64,000 bases of DNA from Arenicola marina (taxonomy: Eukaryota; Annelida; Polychaeta; Arenicolidae). A model generated the notes under the pieces. The model was not told the origin of the DNA and did no database searches. It saw only the letters and a list, made by a program, of their open reading frames with translations. The stretch is taken from assembly GCA_964019135.1 (NCBI GenBank), contig OZ025263.1, positions 37,054,133 through 37,118,132 of the forward strand, given 5' to 3'. Positions within the stretch are counted from its first letter, which is position 1. The number at the start of each line of letters is the position of its first letter. The translations under genes and the position numbers were made by a program. Shown piece after piece: positions 37,187 through 48,865 of this stretch.

Positions 37187-38017
37187 CGAAAGTTTTGGTG
37201 TCGGCTGGCAGTTGAAAGGATTGTTTTGGTACCGGCGGCAGTTGAAGAGATTGTTTGGCGTTGGCTGGCAGTTGAAGAGATTGTGTTGGTACCGGCGGCA
37301 GTTGAAGGGATTGTTTTGGTGTCGGATGGCAGTTGAATGAATTGTTTTGGTGTCGGCTGGCAGTTGAAGGGATTGTTTTGGTACCGGCGGCAGTTGAAGG
37401 GATTGTTTTGGTGTCGGATGGCAGTTGAATGAATTGTTTTGGTGTCGGCTGGCAGTTGAAGGGATTGTTTTGGTGTCGGCTAGCAGTTGAAGGGATTGTT
37501 TTGGTGTCGACTGGCAGTTGAAGGGGTTATTTTCGTGTCGGCTGGCAGTTGAAGAGATTGTTTTGGCGTTGGCTGGCAGTTGAAGAGATTGTGTTGGCGT
37601 TGGCTGGCAGTTGAAGAGATTGTGTTGGTACCGGCGGCAGTTGAAGGGATTGTTTCGGTGTCGGATGGCAGTTGAATGAATTGTTTTGGTGTCGGCTGGC
37701 AGTTGAAGGGATTGTTTTGGTACCGGCGGCAGTTGAAGGGATTGTTTTGGTGTCGGATGGCAGTTGAATGAATTATTTTGGTGTCGGCTGGCAGTTGAAG
37801 GGATTGTTTTGGTGTCGGCTAGCAGTTGAAGGGATTGTTTTGGTGTCGACTGGCAGTTGAAAGGGTTGTTTTCGTGTCGGCTGGCAGTTGAAGAGATTAT
37901 TGTGGTGTCGGCTGGCAGTTGAAAGGGATTGTTTTGGTGTCGGCTGGCAGTTGAAGGGATTGTTTTGGTGTCGGCTGGCAGTTGAAGGGATTGTTTTGGT
38001 GTCGGCTGGCAGTTGAA
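37187..38017 (+). repeat. 31-bp minisatellite with a 339-bp higher-order pattern, about 27 units
   Basis: The typical unit is GGCAGTTGAAGGGATTG followed by TTTTGGTGTCGGCT, alternating with a 30-bp variant containing GGTACCGGC. A series of variants (GGATGG, GGCTAGC, GACTGG, TTTTCG) recurs in the same order: the GGCTAGC variant is at about 37,481 and again at 37,820, 339 bp apart. The array abuts the 39-bp array with no spacer. The 86-codon minus-strand frame at 37,773-38,033 is a by-product. Confidence 0.93.
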
Positions 38018-38826
38018 GTGGTGTTTTTGTCAAAAGTTGGTTTGGTTGCGGCTATTAGCGGACACGCCTGTCGTTATGGAATCCGCTGTTGCGAAGGTTG
38101 TCTGTGGAGGCCAAACTGTCGGCGGATGGTGGAGGGAGGGTTGTGGGGTGGTGCCGGCAACCACTCAGACAAGTTACTCAGTCACTCAGTGTTCTCAGCC
38201 CGACCCTGTTTACCCTGTGGAGGGGTCCTGGAGATAGTGGGTGTACAGACACACTTGTCATATATATTGCAAAGTGGTACCTCAGTTTCTGTAAACAAGC
38301 CTTACGTGAGTGACATACCGCGACAAGTGGTCTGCCCGACCCATGGCGCGTCCGAAAATCAAAAAACGCAGTTGGGAGGCCATAGGTGGGAAAACGTGGG
38401 CGCGTAGGGGTGGGCGTTAAGGTGCGCGGTATGCCTGGGGGGGTTGGGATGCGCGGTATAACTGGGGGTAGTGGTGCACGGTAGGGCTGCGGGGTAGAGG
38501 TGGGCGGTAGGGGTGGGCGGTAGGGGTGAGAGTGCTAGGGTGGTAGGGGGTGGTTACAGAAGGGGTAAGCCGGTCAGATATTCGCCCGGCCACAGTGACA
38601 ATGTTCGCCCTTGGGTTGAGTTGAGACCCTGAGTGGCACTCGTAGTCTTCAACAGGTCTTCCAGTTGGCAATGTTGCTCGTCCCAAAGAAGAGAGTCGCG
38701 AGGCATCCCACTCGCTAAAAGTGGTGCTTGCAACTTGTGTCAACTCCACATCTATTACCCGCTCACACAGCCCCACCATAACAGGTATCGACCAGGCAAT
38801 CTGTGGTATTGATGTTATGATGAGCG
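38018..38826. other. unique spacer with minus-strand open frame
   Basis: Non-repetitive except for the G-rich segment at 38,407-38,553. The longest open frame is on the minus strand (38,417-38,875, 152 codons). Its middle part, from roughly residue 20 to 110, is not low-complexity, and the part after that is Pro/His-rich because it reads through the G-rich tract. I do not recognise a domain. It could be an old coding fragment or chance. Confidence 0.4.
38407..38553 (+). repeat. G-rich degenerate repeat, possible G-quadruplex
   Basis: At least a dozen runs of three or more G, separated by short spacers such as TGGGCGGTA and TGCGCGGTA, with a loose period near 10-13 bases. The plus strand fits the pattern of four closely spaced G runs needed for intramolecular quadruplexes at several places. 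Confidence 0.6.
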
Positions 38827-41800
38827 CCTTGGCGTGTGTCTGTACTGTGTGTGTGTGGTGTGGTGGAGGTGTCACTTAGCCTTGGCGTCTGTCTGTACTG
38901 TGTGTGTGTGGTGTGGTGGAGGTGTCACTTAGCCTTGGGGTCTGTCTGTACTGTGTGTGTGTGGTGTAGTGGAGGTGTCACTTAGCCTTGGCGTCTGTCT
39001 GTACTGTGTGTGTGGTGTGGTGGAGGTGTCACTTAGCCTTGGGGTCTGTCTGTACTGTGTGTGTGGTGTGGTGAAGGTGCCACTTAGCCTTGGCGTCTGT
39101 CTGTACTGTGTGTGTGGTGTGTTGGAGGTGTCACTTAGCCTTGGCGTCTGTCTGTACTGTGTGTGTGTGGTGTGGTGGAGGTGTCACTTAGCCTTGGCGT
39201 CTGTCTGTACTGTGTGTGTGTGGTGTGGTGGAGGTGTCACTTAGCCTTGGCGTCTGTCTGTATTGTGTTGTGTGGTGTGGTGGAGGTGTCACTTAGCCTT
39301 GGCGTCTGTCTGTACTGTGTGTGTGGTTTGGTGGAGGTGTCACTTAGCCTTGGCGTCTGTCTGTATTGTGTGTGTGTGGTGTGGTGGAGGTGTCACTTAG
39401 CCTTGGCGTCTGTCTGTACTGTGTGTGTGTGGTGTGGTGGAGGTGTCACTTAGCCTTGGCGTCTGTCTGTATTGTGTGTTTGTGGTGTGGTGGAGGTGTC
39501 ACTTAGCCTTGGCGTCTGTTTGTATTGTGTGTGTGTGTGGTGTGGTGGAGGTGTCACTTAGCCTTGGCGTCTGTCTGTATTGTGTGTGTGTGGTGTGGTG
39601 GAGGTATCGCTTAGCCTTGGCGTCTGTCTGTATTGTGTGTGTGTGGTGTGGAGGAGGTGTCACTCAGCCTTGGCGTCTGTATGTACTGTGTGTGTGTGGT
39701 GTGGAGGAGGTGTCACTTAGCCTTGGCGTCTGTATGTACTGTGTGTGTGTGGTGTGGTGGAGGTGTCACTTAGCCTTGGCGTCTATCTGTACTGTGTGTG
39801 TGGTGTGGTGGAGGTGTCACTTCGCCTTGGCGTCTGTCTGTATTGTGTGTATGTGGTGTAGTGGAGGTGTCACTTAGCCTTGGCGTCTGTATGTACTGTG
39901 TGTGTGTGGTGTGGAGGAGGTGTCACTTAGCCTTGGCGTCTGTATGTACTGTGTGTGTGTGGTGTGGAGGAGGTGTCACTTAGCCTTGGCGTCTGTCTGT
40001 ACTGTGTGTGTGTGGTGTGGTGGAGGTGTCACTTAGCCTTGGCGTCTGTATGTACTGTGTGTGTGGTGTGGTGGAGGTGTCACTTAGCCTTGGCGTCTGT
40101 CTGTATTGTGTGTGTGTGGTGTGGAGGAGGTGTCACTTAGCCTTGGCGTCTGTATGTACTGTGTGTGTGTGGTGTGGAGGAGGTGTCACTCAGCCTTGGC
40201 GTCTGTCTGTATTGTGTGTATGTGGTGTAGTGGAGGTGTCACTTAGCCTTGGCGTCTGTATGTACTGTGTGTGTGTGGTGTAGTGGAGGTGTCACTTAGC
40301 CTTGGCGTCTGTCTGTACTGTGTGTGTGTGGTGTGGTGGAGGTGTCACTTAGCCTTGGCGTCTGTATGTACTGTGTGTGTGTGGTGTGGAGGAGGTGTCA
40401 CTCAGCCTTGGCGTCTGTCTGTATTGTGTGTATGTGGTGTAGTGGAGGTGTCACTTAGCCTTGGCGTCTGTATGTACTGTGTGTGTGTGGTGTAGTGGAG
40501 GTGTCACTTAGCCTTGGCGTCTGTCTGTACTGTGTGTGTGTGGTGTGGTGGAGGTGTCACTTAGCCTTGGCGTCTGTATGTACTGTGTGTGTGTGGTGTG
40601 GTGGAGGTGTCACTTAGCCTTGGCGTCTGTCTGTACTGTGTGTGTGTGGTGCGGTGGAGGTGTCACTTAGCTTTGGCGTCTGTTTGTATTGTGTGTGTGT
40701 GTGGTGCGGTGGAGGTGTCACTCAGCCTTGGCGTCTGTCTGTACTGTGTGTGTGTGGTGTGGAGGAGGTGTCACTTAGCCTTGGCGTCTGTATGTACTGT
40801 GTTGTGTGGTGTGGTGGAGGTGTCACTCAGCCTTGGCGTCTGTCTGTATTGTGTGTGTGTGGTGTGGTGGAGGTGTCACTTAGCCTTGGCGTCTGTATGT
40901 ACTGTGTGTGTGTGGTGTGGAGGAGGTGTCACTCAGCCTTGGCGTCTGTCTGTATTGTGTGTATGTGGTGTAGTGGAGGTGTCACTTAGCCTTGGCGTCT
41001 GTATGTACTGTGTGTGTGTGGTGTAGTGGAGGTGTCACTTAGCCTTGGCGTCTGTCTGTACTGTGTGTGTGTGGTGTGGTGGAGGTGTCACTTAGCCTTG
41101 GCGTCTGTATGTACTGTGTGTGTGTGGTGTGGTGGAGGTGTCACTTAGCCTTGGCGTCTGTCTGTACTGTGTGTGTGTGGTGCGGTGGAGGTGTCACTTA
41201 GCTTTGGCGTCTGTTTGTATTGTGTGTGTGTGTGGTGCGGTGGAGGTGTCACTCAGCCTTGGCGTCTGTCTGTACTGTGTGTGTGTGGTGTGGAGGAGGT
41301 GTCACTTAGCCTTGGCGTCTGTATGTACTGTGTTGTGTGGTGTGGTGGAGGTGTCACTCAGCCTTGGCGTCTGTCTGTATTGTGTGTGTGTGGTGTGGAG
41401 GAGGTGTCACTTAGCCTTGGCGTCTGTATGTACTGTGTTGTGTGGTGTGGTGGAGGTGTCACTTAGCCTTGGGGTCTGTCTGTACTGTGTGTGTGTGGTG
41501 TGGTGGAGGTGTCACTTAGCCTTGGCGTCTGTATGTACTGTGTGTGTGTGGTGTGGAGGAGGTGTCACTTAGCCTTGGCGTCTGTCTGTACTGTGTGTGT
41601 GTGGTGTGGTGGAGGTGTCACTTAGCCTTGGTGTCTGTCTGTACTGTGTGTGTGTGGTGTGGAGGAGGTGTCACTTAGCCTTGGCGTCTGTCTGTACTGT
41701 GTGTGTGTGGTGTGGAGGAGGTGTCACTTAGCCTTGGCGTCTGTATGTACTGTGTTGTGTGGTGTGGTGGAGGTGTCACTCAGCCTTGGCGTCTGTCTGT

Positions 41801-43520
41801 ATTGTGTGTGTGTGGTGTGGAGGAGGTGTCACTTAGCCTTGGCGTCTGTATGTACTGTGTTGTGTGGTGTGGTGGAGGTGTCACTTAGCCTTGGGGTCTG
41901 TCTGTACTGTGTGTGTGTGGTGTGGTGGAGGTGTCACTTAGCCTTGGCGTCTGTCTGTACTGTGTGTGTGTGGTGTGGAGGAGGTGTCACTTAGCCTTGG
42001 CGTCTGTCTGTATTGTGTGTGTGTGGTGTGGTGGAGGTGTCACTTAGCCTTGGCGTCTGTCTGTACCGTGTGTGTGTGGTGTGGAGGAGGTGTCACTTAG
42101 CCTTGGCGTCTGTATGTACTGTGTGTGTGTGGTGTGGTGGAGGTGTCACTTAGCCTTGGCGTCTGTATGTACTGTGTTGTGTGGTGTGGTGGAGGTGTCA
42201 CTTAGCCTTGGCGTCTGTATGTACTGTGTTGTGTGGTGTGGTGGAGGTGTCACTTAGCCTTGGCGTCTGTATGTACCTTGTGTGTGTGGTGTGGTGGAGG
42301 TGTCACTTAGCCTTGGCGTCTGTCTGTACTGTATGTGTGTGGTGTGGTGGAGGTGTCACTTAGCCTTGGCGTCTGTCTGTACTGTGTGTGTGTGTGGTGT
42401 GGTGGAGGTGTCACTTAGCCTTGGCGTCTGTATGTACTGTGTGTGTGTGGTGTAGTGGAGGTGTCACTTAGCCTTGGGGTATGTCTGTACTGTGTGTGTG
42501 TGGTGTGGTGGAGGTGTCACTCAGCCTTGGCGTCTGTCTGTATGGTGTGTGTGTGGTGTGGTGGAGGTGTCACTTAGCCTTGGCGTCTGTCTGTACTGTG
42601 TGTGTGTGGTGTGGAGGAGGTGTCACTTAGCCTTGGCGTCTGTATGTACTGTGTGTGTGTGGTGTGGTGGAGGTGTCACTTAGCCTTGGCGTCTGTATGT
42701 ACTGTGTGTGTGTGGTGTGAAGGAGGTGTCACTTAGCCTTGGCGTCTGTATGTATTGTGTGTGTGTGGTGTGGTGGAGGTGTCACTTAGCCTTGGCGTCT
42801 GTCTGTATTGTGTGTGTGTGGTGTGGTGGAGGTGTCACTTAGCCTTGGCGTCTGTCTGTACTGTGTGTGTGTGGTGTGGAGGAGGTGTCACTTAGCCTTG
42901 GCGTCTGTATGTACTGTGTGTTTTTGGTGTGGAGGAGGTGTCACTTAGCCTTGGCGTCTGTCTGTACTGTGTGTGTGTGTGGTGTGGAGGAGGTGTCACT
43001 TAGCCTTGGCGTCTGTATGTACTGTGTGTGTGTGGTGTGGAGGAGGTGTCACTTAGCCTTGGCGTCTGTCTGTACTGTGTGTGTGTGGTGCGGTGGAGGT
43101 GTCACTTAGCCTTGGCGTCTGTATGTACTGTGAGTGTGTGGTGTGGAGGAGGTGTCACTTAGCCTTGGCGTCTGTATGTACTGTGTGTATGTGGTGTGGT
43201 GGAGGTGTCACTTAGCCTTGGCGTCTGTCTGTACTGTGTGTGTGGTGTGGTGGAGGTGTCACTTAGCCTTGGCGTCTGTCTGTATTGTGTGTGTGTGGTG
43301 TGGAGGAGGTGTCACTTAGCCTTGGCGTCTGTCTGTATTGTGTGTGTGTGGTGTGGTGGAGGTGTCACTTAGCCTTGGCGTCTGTATGTACTATGTGTGT
43401 GGTGTGGTGGAGGTGTCACTTAGCCTTGGCGTCTGTATGTACTATGTGTGTGGTGTGGTGGAGGTGTCACTTAGCCTTGGCGTCTGTATGTACTGTGTGT
43501 GTGTGGTGTGGTGGAGGTGT
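38827..43520 (+). repeat. 53-bp minisatellite containing a TG microsatellite, about 88 units
   Basis: The unit contains GGTGTCACTTAGCCTTGGCG, then TCTGTCTGTACTG and a (TG)n tract, then GTGGTGTGGTGGA. The length varies in twos (51, 53, 55) because the TG tract varies. Frequent variants are TGTATG for TGTCTG, GGAGGAGG for GGTGGAGG, ATTG for ACTG and GTTGTGTGG. A ten-unit block of about 531 bp recurs (for example the GTGCGG variant at 40,642 and 41,173). Many short Cys/Val/Trp frames are by-products; two-base indels keep closing them. Confidence 0.97.
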
Positions 43521-43532
43521 TATATACAGGCG

Positions 43533-44706
43533 GATGCCCAGTGTGAGGCCGAAGCCCAGTGTGAGACTGAAGCCCAGTTTGAGACTGAAGCCCAGTGTGA
43601 GACTGAAGCCCAGTGTGTGAGACTGAAGCCCAATGTGAGGCCGAAGCCCAGTGTGGGGCTGAAGCCCAGTGTGAGACTGAAGCCCAGTGTGAGGCCGAAG
43701 CCCAGTGTGAGGCTGAAGCCCAGTGTGAGGCTGAAGCCCAGTGTAAGACTGAAGCCCAGTTTGAGGCTGAAGCCCAATGTGAGGCTGAAGGGCAGTGTGA
43801 GGCTGAAGCCCAGTGGGAGGCTGAAGCCCAGTTTGAGGCTGAAGCTCAGTGTGGGGCTGAAGCCCAGTGTGAGGCCGAAGCCCAGTGTGGGACTGAAGCC
43901 CAGTGTGAGGCTGAAGCCCAGTTTGAGGCTGAAGCCCAGTGTGAGGCTGAAGCCCAGTTTGAGGCTGAAACCCAGTGTGAGGCTGAAGCCCAGTTTGAGG
44001 CTGAAGCTCAGTGTGAGGCTGAAGCCCACTGTGAGGCTGAAGCCCATTGTGAGGCTGAAGCCCAGTGTGAAGCTGAAGCCCAGTGTGAGGCTGAAGCCCA
44101 GTGTGAGGCCGAAGCCCAGTGTGAGACTGAAGCCCAGTTTGAGACTGAAGCCCAGTGTGAGACTGAAGCCCAGTGTGTGAGACTGAAGCCCAATGTGAGG
44201 CCGAAGCCCAGTGTGGGGCTGAAGCCCAGTGTGAGACTGAAGCCTAGTGTGAGGCCGAAGCCCAGTGTGAGGCTGAAGCCCAGTGTGAGGCTGAAGCCCA
44301 GTGTGAGACTGAAGCCCAGTTTGAGGCTGAAGCCCAATGTGAGGCTGAAGGGCAGTGTGAGGCTGAAGCCCAGTGGGAGGCTGAAGCCCAGTTTGTGGCT
44401 GAAGCTCAGTGTGGGGCTGAAGCCCAGTGTGAGGCCGAAGCCCAGTGTGGGACTGAAGCCCAGTGTGAGGCTGAAGCCCAGTTTGAGGCTGAAGCCCAGT
44501 GTGAGGCTGAAGCCCAGTTTGAGGCTGAAACCCAGTGTGAGGCTGAAGCCCAGTTTGAGGCTGAAGCTCAGTGTGAGGCTGAAGGCCACTGTGAGGCTGA
44601 AGCCCATTGTGAGGCTGAAGCCCAGTGTGAAGCTGAAGCCCATTGTGAGGCTGAAGCCCAGTGTGAAGCTGAAGCCCAGTGTGAGGCTGAAGCCCAGTGT
44701 GAGGCC
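43533..44706 (+). repeat. 18-bp minisatellite, about 65 units, in two 560-bp blocks
   Basis: The unit is GTGTGAGGCTGAAGCCCA with variants GAGACT, GAGGCC, TTTGAGG, GGGGCT and others. A 20-bp unit with an extra TG (CAGTGTGTGAGACTG) occurs at 43,611 and 44,171. The two halves match at that 560-bp offset with a few substitutions, for example GAGGCT/GTGGCT near 44,396. Frames are open on both strands (422 codons minus at 43,520-44,788; 395 plus at 43,613-44,800). One plus frame reads as a Glu/Ala/Gln/Cys hexapeptide repeat and continues into non-repeat sequence, noted separately. Confidence 0.96.
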
Positions 44707-44781
44707 CCGTGTCAAGCGACCCTGCCGACCCACCACACCGACCAGATTGGCGCCCTCCACAAGGCCGGCTTCTTCCGCTTC
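44700..44781 (+). CDS. exon-like coding fragment, unrecognised
   Basis: Directly after the 18-bp array, the frame that reads the repeat as Glu-Ala-Gln-Cys continues into about 26 non-repetitive codons. Nearly all of these have G or C in the third position (for example CTG, ACC, CAC, GAC, CAG, GGC, GCC, CTC, AAG, TTC, CGC). The peptide includes HKAGFFRFL. This bias is typical of genuine exons in GC3-rich genes. The codon pattern weakens after about 44,782. There is no strong donor site; GAG/GTGCGC at 44,808-44,816 is a weak candidate. I assign no family. It could also be a pseudogene fragment or chance. Confidence 0.22.
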
Positions 44782-45443
44782 CTGTCACATGTCACAATAG
44801 TGCCACAGAGGTGCGCGCCTCCTAGTGGCCACCCAGGGAATCTGAAAGCTTCCATTTGTGGTGGCTTGCATTATTGTGTCACTTCCGGTCAGCCCTGGAC
44901 AGGAACAGTGAAGATGATATCCAGGTCATTAGAAGGCGGGGGCTGCTTCCGACAGCCGGGGGGGGGCAACAGGGACAAAAGTTAACGTGTCTTAACCTGA
45001 GGTATGGTTCAATTAATTTATTAACATGTCCGATCCACATTCCGATCCTCAACATGCGTTTGATAAGTCAGTTACAGCGTGTTGGCTCCATGGTTCGTTC
45101 AAACAATACGTACTTCGTTTGAAGTAATCGTTGTCGCCCAGAGTATCGGTGACTCCTTGTATATTGGCGTCTGTACTTGCACCACCCCCAACAGGGGGGG
45201 GGATGATCTGTGTCCATGCATCACATCGCTGTTCCCGTGACAGGGGTCAAGTTATGGCCAGGGCGCCAGGACCACACGTAACACAGCAGCCACCTCATCG
45301 ATATCCACAACTTGACGGAAGTGTCTTCTGCAAATGAACAAAATTGAGTAACTAATATATAGTGTGATACCTCAAGCACCACTGATCAACGTGAGCACTG
45401 ATACGTAAGCGGAAAACTCGTCTCTTCTCCCTGAGTGTTTGAT
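44707..45443. other. unique spacer between the 18-bp and 24-bp arrays
   Basis: Mixed-composition sequence with short G runs (about 44,958-44,966 and 45,193-45,201). Apart from the exon-like piece at its left end I see no gene. Open frames of 68-88 codons are unrecognised. Confidence 0.5.
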
Positions 45444-46251
45444 TTACACGGCAACCCTCTTGTGGGTGACACGGCAACCATGTTGTGGGTGACACGGCAA
45501 CCCTGTTGTGGGTAACACGGTAACCCTGTTGTGGGTGACACGGCAACCCTGTTGTGGGTGACACGGCAACCCTGTTGTGGGTGACACGGCTACGCTGTTG
45601 TGGGTGACACGGCAACCCTGTTGTGGGTGACACGGCAACCCTGTTGTGGGTGACACGGCAACCCTGTTGTGGGTGACACGGCAACCCTGTTGTATGTGAC
45701 ACGGCCACCCTGTTGTGGGTAACACGGCAACCCTGTTGTGGGTGACACGGCAACCCTGTTGTGTGTGACACGGCCATCCTGTTGTGGGTGACACGGCCAC
45801 GCTGTTGTGGGTGACACGGCAACCCTGTTGTGGGCGACACGGCAACCCTGTTGTGGGTGACACGGCAACCCTGTTGTGGGTGACACGGCAACCCTGTTGT
45901 GGGTGACACGGCCACCCTGTTGTGGGTAACACGGTAACCCTGTTGTGGGTGACACGGCAACCCTGTTGTGGGTGACACGGTAACCCTGTTGTGGGTGACA
46001 CGGCCACGCTGTTGTGGGTGACACGGCAACCCTGTTGTGGGTGACACGGCAACCCTGTTGTGGGTGACACGGCAACCCTGTTGTGGGTGACACGGCAACC
46101 CTGTTGTGTGTGACACGGCCACCCTGTTGTGGGTGACACGGCCACGCTGTTGTGGGTGACACGGCAACTCTGTTGTGGGTGACACGGCAACCCTGTTGTG
46201 GGTGACACGGCAACCCTGTTGTGGGTGACACGGCAACCCTGTTGTGGGTGA
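45444..46251 (+). repeat. 24-bp minisatellite (first), about 34 units
   Basis: The unit is GTGACACGGCAACCC followed by TGTTGTGGG. Variants include GGCCACG, GGTAACC, GTGTG for GTGGG and GTAACACGG. All units keep the 24-bp length, so minus-strand frames stay open, reading an octapeptide repeat with His-Pro-Gln-Gln. It abuts the 42-bp array after about 40 bases. Confidence 0.96.
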
Positions 46252-46290
46252 TGATGGCAGCAGGACTCGCGGCGGGCCGCTGCCCTCTGA

Positions 46291-47140
46291 CCCTCTGACC
46301 ACCGCCGGCGTGCCCCCGCCTTCACTGCTCCACCCTCTGACCACCGCCGGCGTGCCCCCGCCTTCACTGCTCCACCCTCTGACCACCGCCGGCGTGCCCC
46401 CGCCTTCACTGCTCCACCCTCTGACCACCGCCGGCGTGCCCCCGCCTTCACTGCTCCACCCTCTGACCACCGCCGGCGTGCCCCCGCCTTCACTGCTCCA
46501 CCCTCTGACCACCGCCGGCGTGCCCCCGCCTTCACTGCTCCACCCTTTGACCACCGCCGGCGTGCCCCCGCCTTCACTGCTCCACCCTCTGACCACCGCC
46601 GGCGTGCCCCCGCCTTCACTGCTCCACCCTCTGACCACCGCCGGCGTGCCCCCGCCTTCACTGCTCCACCCTCTGACCACCGCCGGCGTGCCCCCGCCTT
46701 TACTGATCCACCCTCTGACCACCGCCGGCGTGTCCCCGCCTTCACTGCTCCACCCTCTGACCACCGCCGGCGTGCCCCCGCCTTCACTGCTCCACCCTCT
46801 GACCACCGCCGGCGTGCCCCCGCCTTCACTGCTCCACCCTCTGACCACCGCCGGCGTGCCCCCGCCTTCACTGCTCCACCCTCTGACCACCGCCGGCGTG
46901 CCCCCGCCTTCACTGCTCCACCCTCTGACCACCGCCGGCGTGCCCCCGCCTTTACTGATCCACCCTCTGACCACCGCCGGCGTGCCCCCGCCTTCACTGC
47001 TCCACCCTCTGACCACCGCCGGCGTGCCCCCGCCTTTACTGATCCACCCTCTGACCACCGCCGGCGTGCCCCCGCCTTCACTGATCCACCCTCTGACCAC
47101 CGCCGACGTGCCCCCGCCTTCACTGCTCCACCCTCTGACA
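46291..47140 (+). repeat. 42-bp GC-rich minisatellite, about 20 units
   Basis: The unit is CTGACCACCGCCGGCGTG followed by CCCCCGCCTTCACTGCTCCACCCT written as two parts. It is highly homogeneous; the main variant is TTTACTGATCC. The plus strand is open for 324 codons (46,244-47,218, a 14-residue Pro-rich repeat). The minus strand is open for 609 codons (45,352-47,181), joining this array and the 24-bp array in one frame. Long opposite-strand frames in a homogeneous repeat whose length is a multiple of three are expected by chance, and nothing else supports a gene. Confidence 0.96.
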
Positions 47141-48247
47141 CACCTTCTCACTTCTCTAACAATAGAAGTCCCCTGTGACACACCCTCTCACTTCTTTAAA
47201 ACCGGAGGTCCCTTATGACACTCCCTCTCACTTCTTTAATAATAGAAGTTCCTTGTGACACCCCCTCTCACTTCTTTAATAATAGAAGTTCCTTGTGACA
47301 CCCCCTCTCACTTCTTTAATAATAGAAGTTCCTTGTGACACCCCCTCTCACTTCTTTAATAATAGAAGTTCCTTGTGACACCCCCTCTCACTTCTTTAAT
47401 AATAGAAGTTCCTTGTGACACCCCCTCTCACTTCTTTAATAATAGAAGTTCCTTGTGACACCCCCTCTCACTTCTTTAATAATAGAAGTTCCTTGTGACA
47501 CCCCCTCTCACTTCTTTAAAAACAGAGGTCCCTTGTGACACACCCTCTCACTTCTCTAACAATAGAGGTCCCCTTGTGACACACCCTCTCACTTCTCTAA
47601 CAATAGAGGTCCACGTGTGACACATCCTCTCCCTTTTCTAACAATGGAGGTCCCTTGTGACACACCCTCTCACTTCTCTAACAATATAATTCCCTTGTGA
47701 CACACCCTCTCACTTCTCTAACAATAGAGGTCCCCTTGTGACACACCCTCTCACTTCTCTAACAAGAGAGGTCCCTTGTGACACACTCTCTAACTTCTCT
47801 AACAATAGCGGTCCCCTTGTGACACACCCTCTCACATCTGTAACAATAGAGGTCCCTTGTGACACAAACTCTCACTTCTCTAACAATAGGAGTCCCTTGT
47901 GACATAAACTCTCACTTCTCTAACAATAGAGGTCCCCTTGTGACACACCCTATCACTTCTCTAACAATAGAGGTCCCTTGTGACACACCCTCTCACTTCT
48001 CTAAAAATAGCGGTCCCCTTGTGACACACTCTCTCACTTCTCTAACAAATAGAGGTCCCTTGTGACACACTCTCTCACTTCTCTAACAATAGCGGTCCCC
48101 TTGTGACACACCCTCTCACTTCTCTAAAAATAGAGGTCCCTTGTGACACACCCTCTCACTTCCCTAACAATAGAGGTCCCTTGTGACACACCCTCTCACT
48201 TCCCTAACAATAGAGGTCCCTTGTGACACACCCCCTCACTTCTCTGA
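47141..48247 (+). repeat. 40-bp minisatellite, about 27 units
   Basis: The unit contains CACTTCTCTAACAATAGAGG, then TCCCTTGTGACACACCCTCT. The left part (47,231-47,510) is seven apparently identical units of a variant with CTTTAATAATAGAAGTT. To the right the units diverge and lengths of 40 and 41 mix (CCCTTG/CCCCTTG). The array is therefore a recently homogenised block beside an older, drifting one. Confidence 0.95.
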
Positions 48248-48865
48248 CGTTTATGTTATATTATCTGTGAACAGCGAACCTTGATATTTATTAGAGCTAC
48301 GATCATTCCTGATTGCTGGGAAGCCCCTCTCACCATGACACCTCTTACCCCATCCCCCGGGCTCACTCCCCCCCCCCCCCCCCCTCGGCGCACTCCCGGG
48401 CCCACCCCCTGCCCTGCAGCCACCTGTCCGTCATGGTGCGCCCCTCGCTTGGTCAGTGCGCGCCCTGGTAACTGGAGGGACCGCGCGGCGCCGCCACCAG
48501 CGCCTGCCTGGCAGATAGCGGGGGTCCCTGTACGTATGCCGCTCAGGAACCAGCGAAGTGCGCCATCCAGACCACTTAATGCAAACCTTTTAAGACATTC
48601 CTTCTCATTAGCCGCGGCCCGCAGTTCCTCGGCTCACCGCCTTTCACTTGGCGGAGACTGCCGGAATACGGAACGCTGTCATATATCCGCTCCTCGCCAC
48701 TCCCTTTCAGCCCCCCCCCCCGCAATCCTTAGCCACAGAACGCGCACACTAGTTACGTGACCCCACGTCCTCAACGGGGTCCGCCTAAACGTGACTTCAG
48801 CAGATAAATCAGAGCGACAAAAAGCGCAGTGACACCTTTGGCCGGTGGGCCGTCGGGAGGAGGCC
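48248..48865. other. unique GC-rich spacer with homopolymers
   Basis: Contains a C17 run at 48,368-48,384 and a C11 run at 48,711-48,721, with a CpG-rich section around 48,440-48,520 and 48,610-48,790. The 159-codon plus frame at 48,281-48,760 is Pro/Ala/Arg-rich and reads through the C runs; I do not accept it as a gene. The CpG content could mark a regulatory island, but no promoter element is clear. Confidence 0.5.

Noticed and set aside
38827..48247. Common ancestry of the 53-bp, 24-bp and 40-bp arrays through the shared GTGACAC/GTGTCAC heptamer
   Set aside because: Only seven bases are shared, in both orientations, with no further similarity; chance is adequate.
48281..48760. A 159-codon Pro-rich gene
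   Set aside because: It reads through a C17 homopolymer and GC-rich low-complexity sequence, with no domain or splice support.
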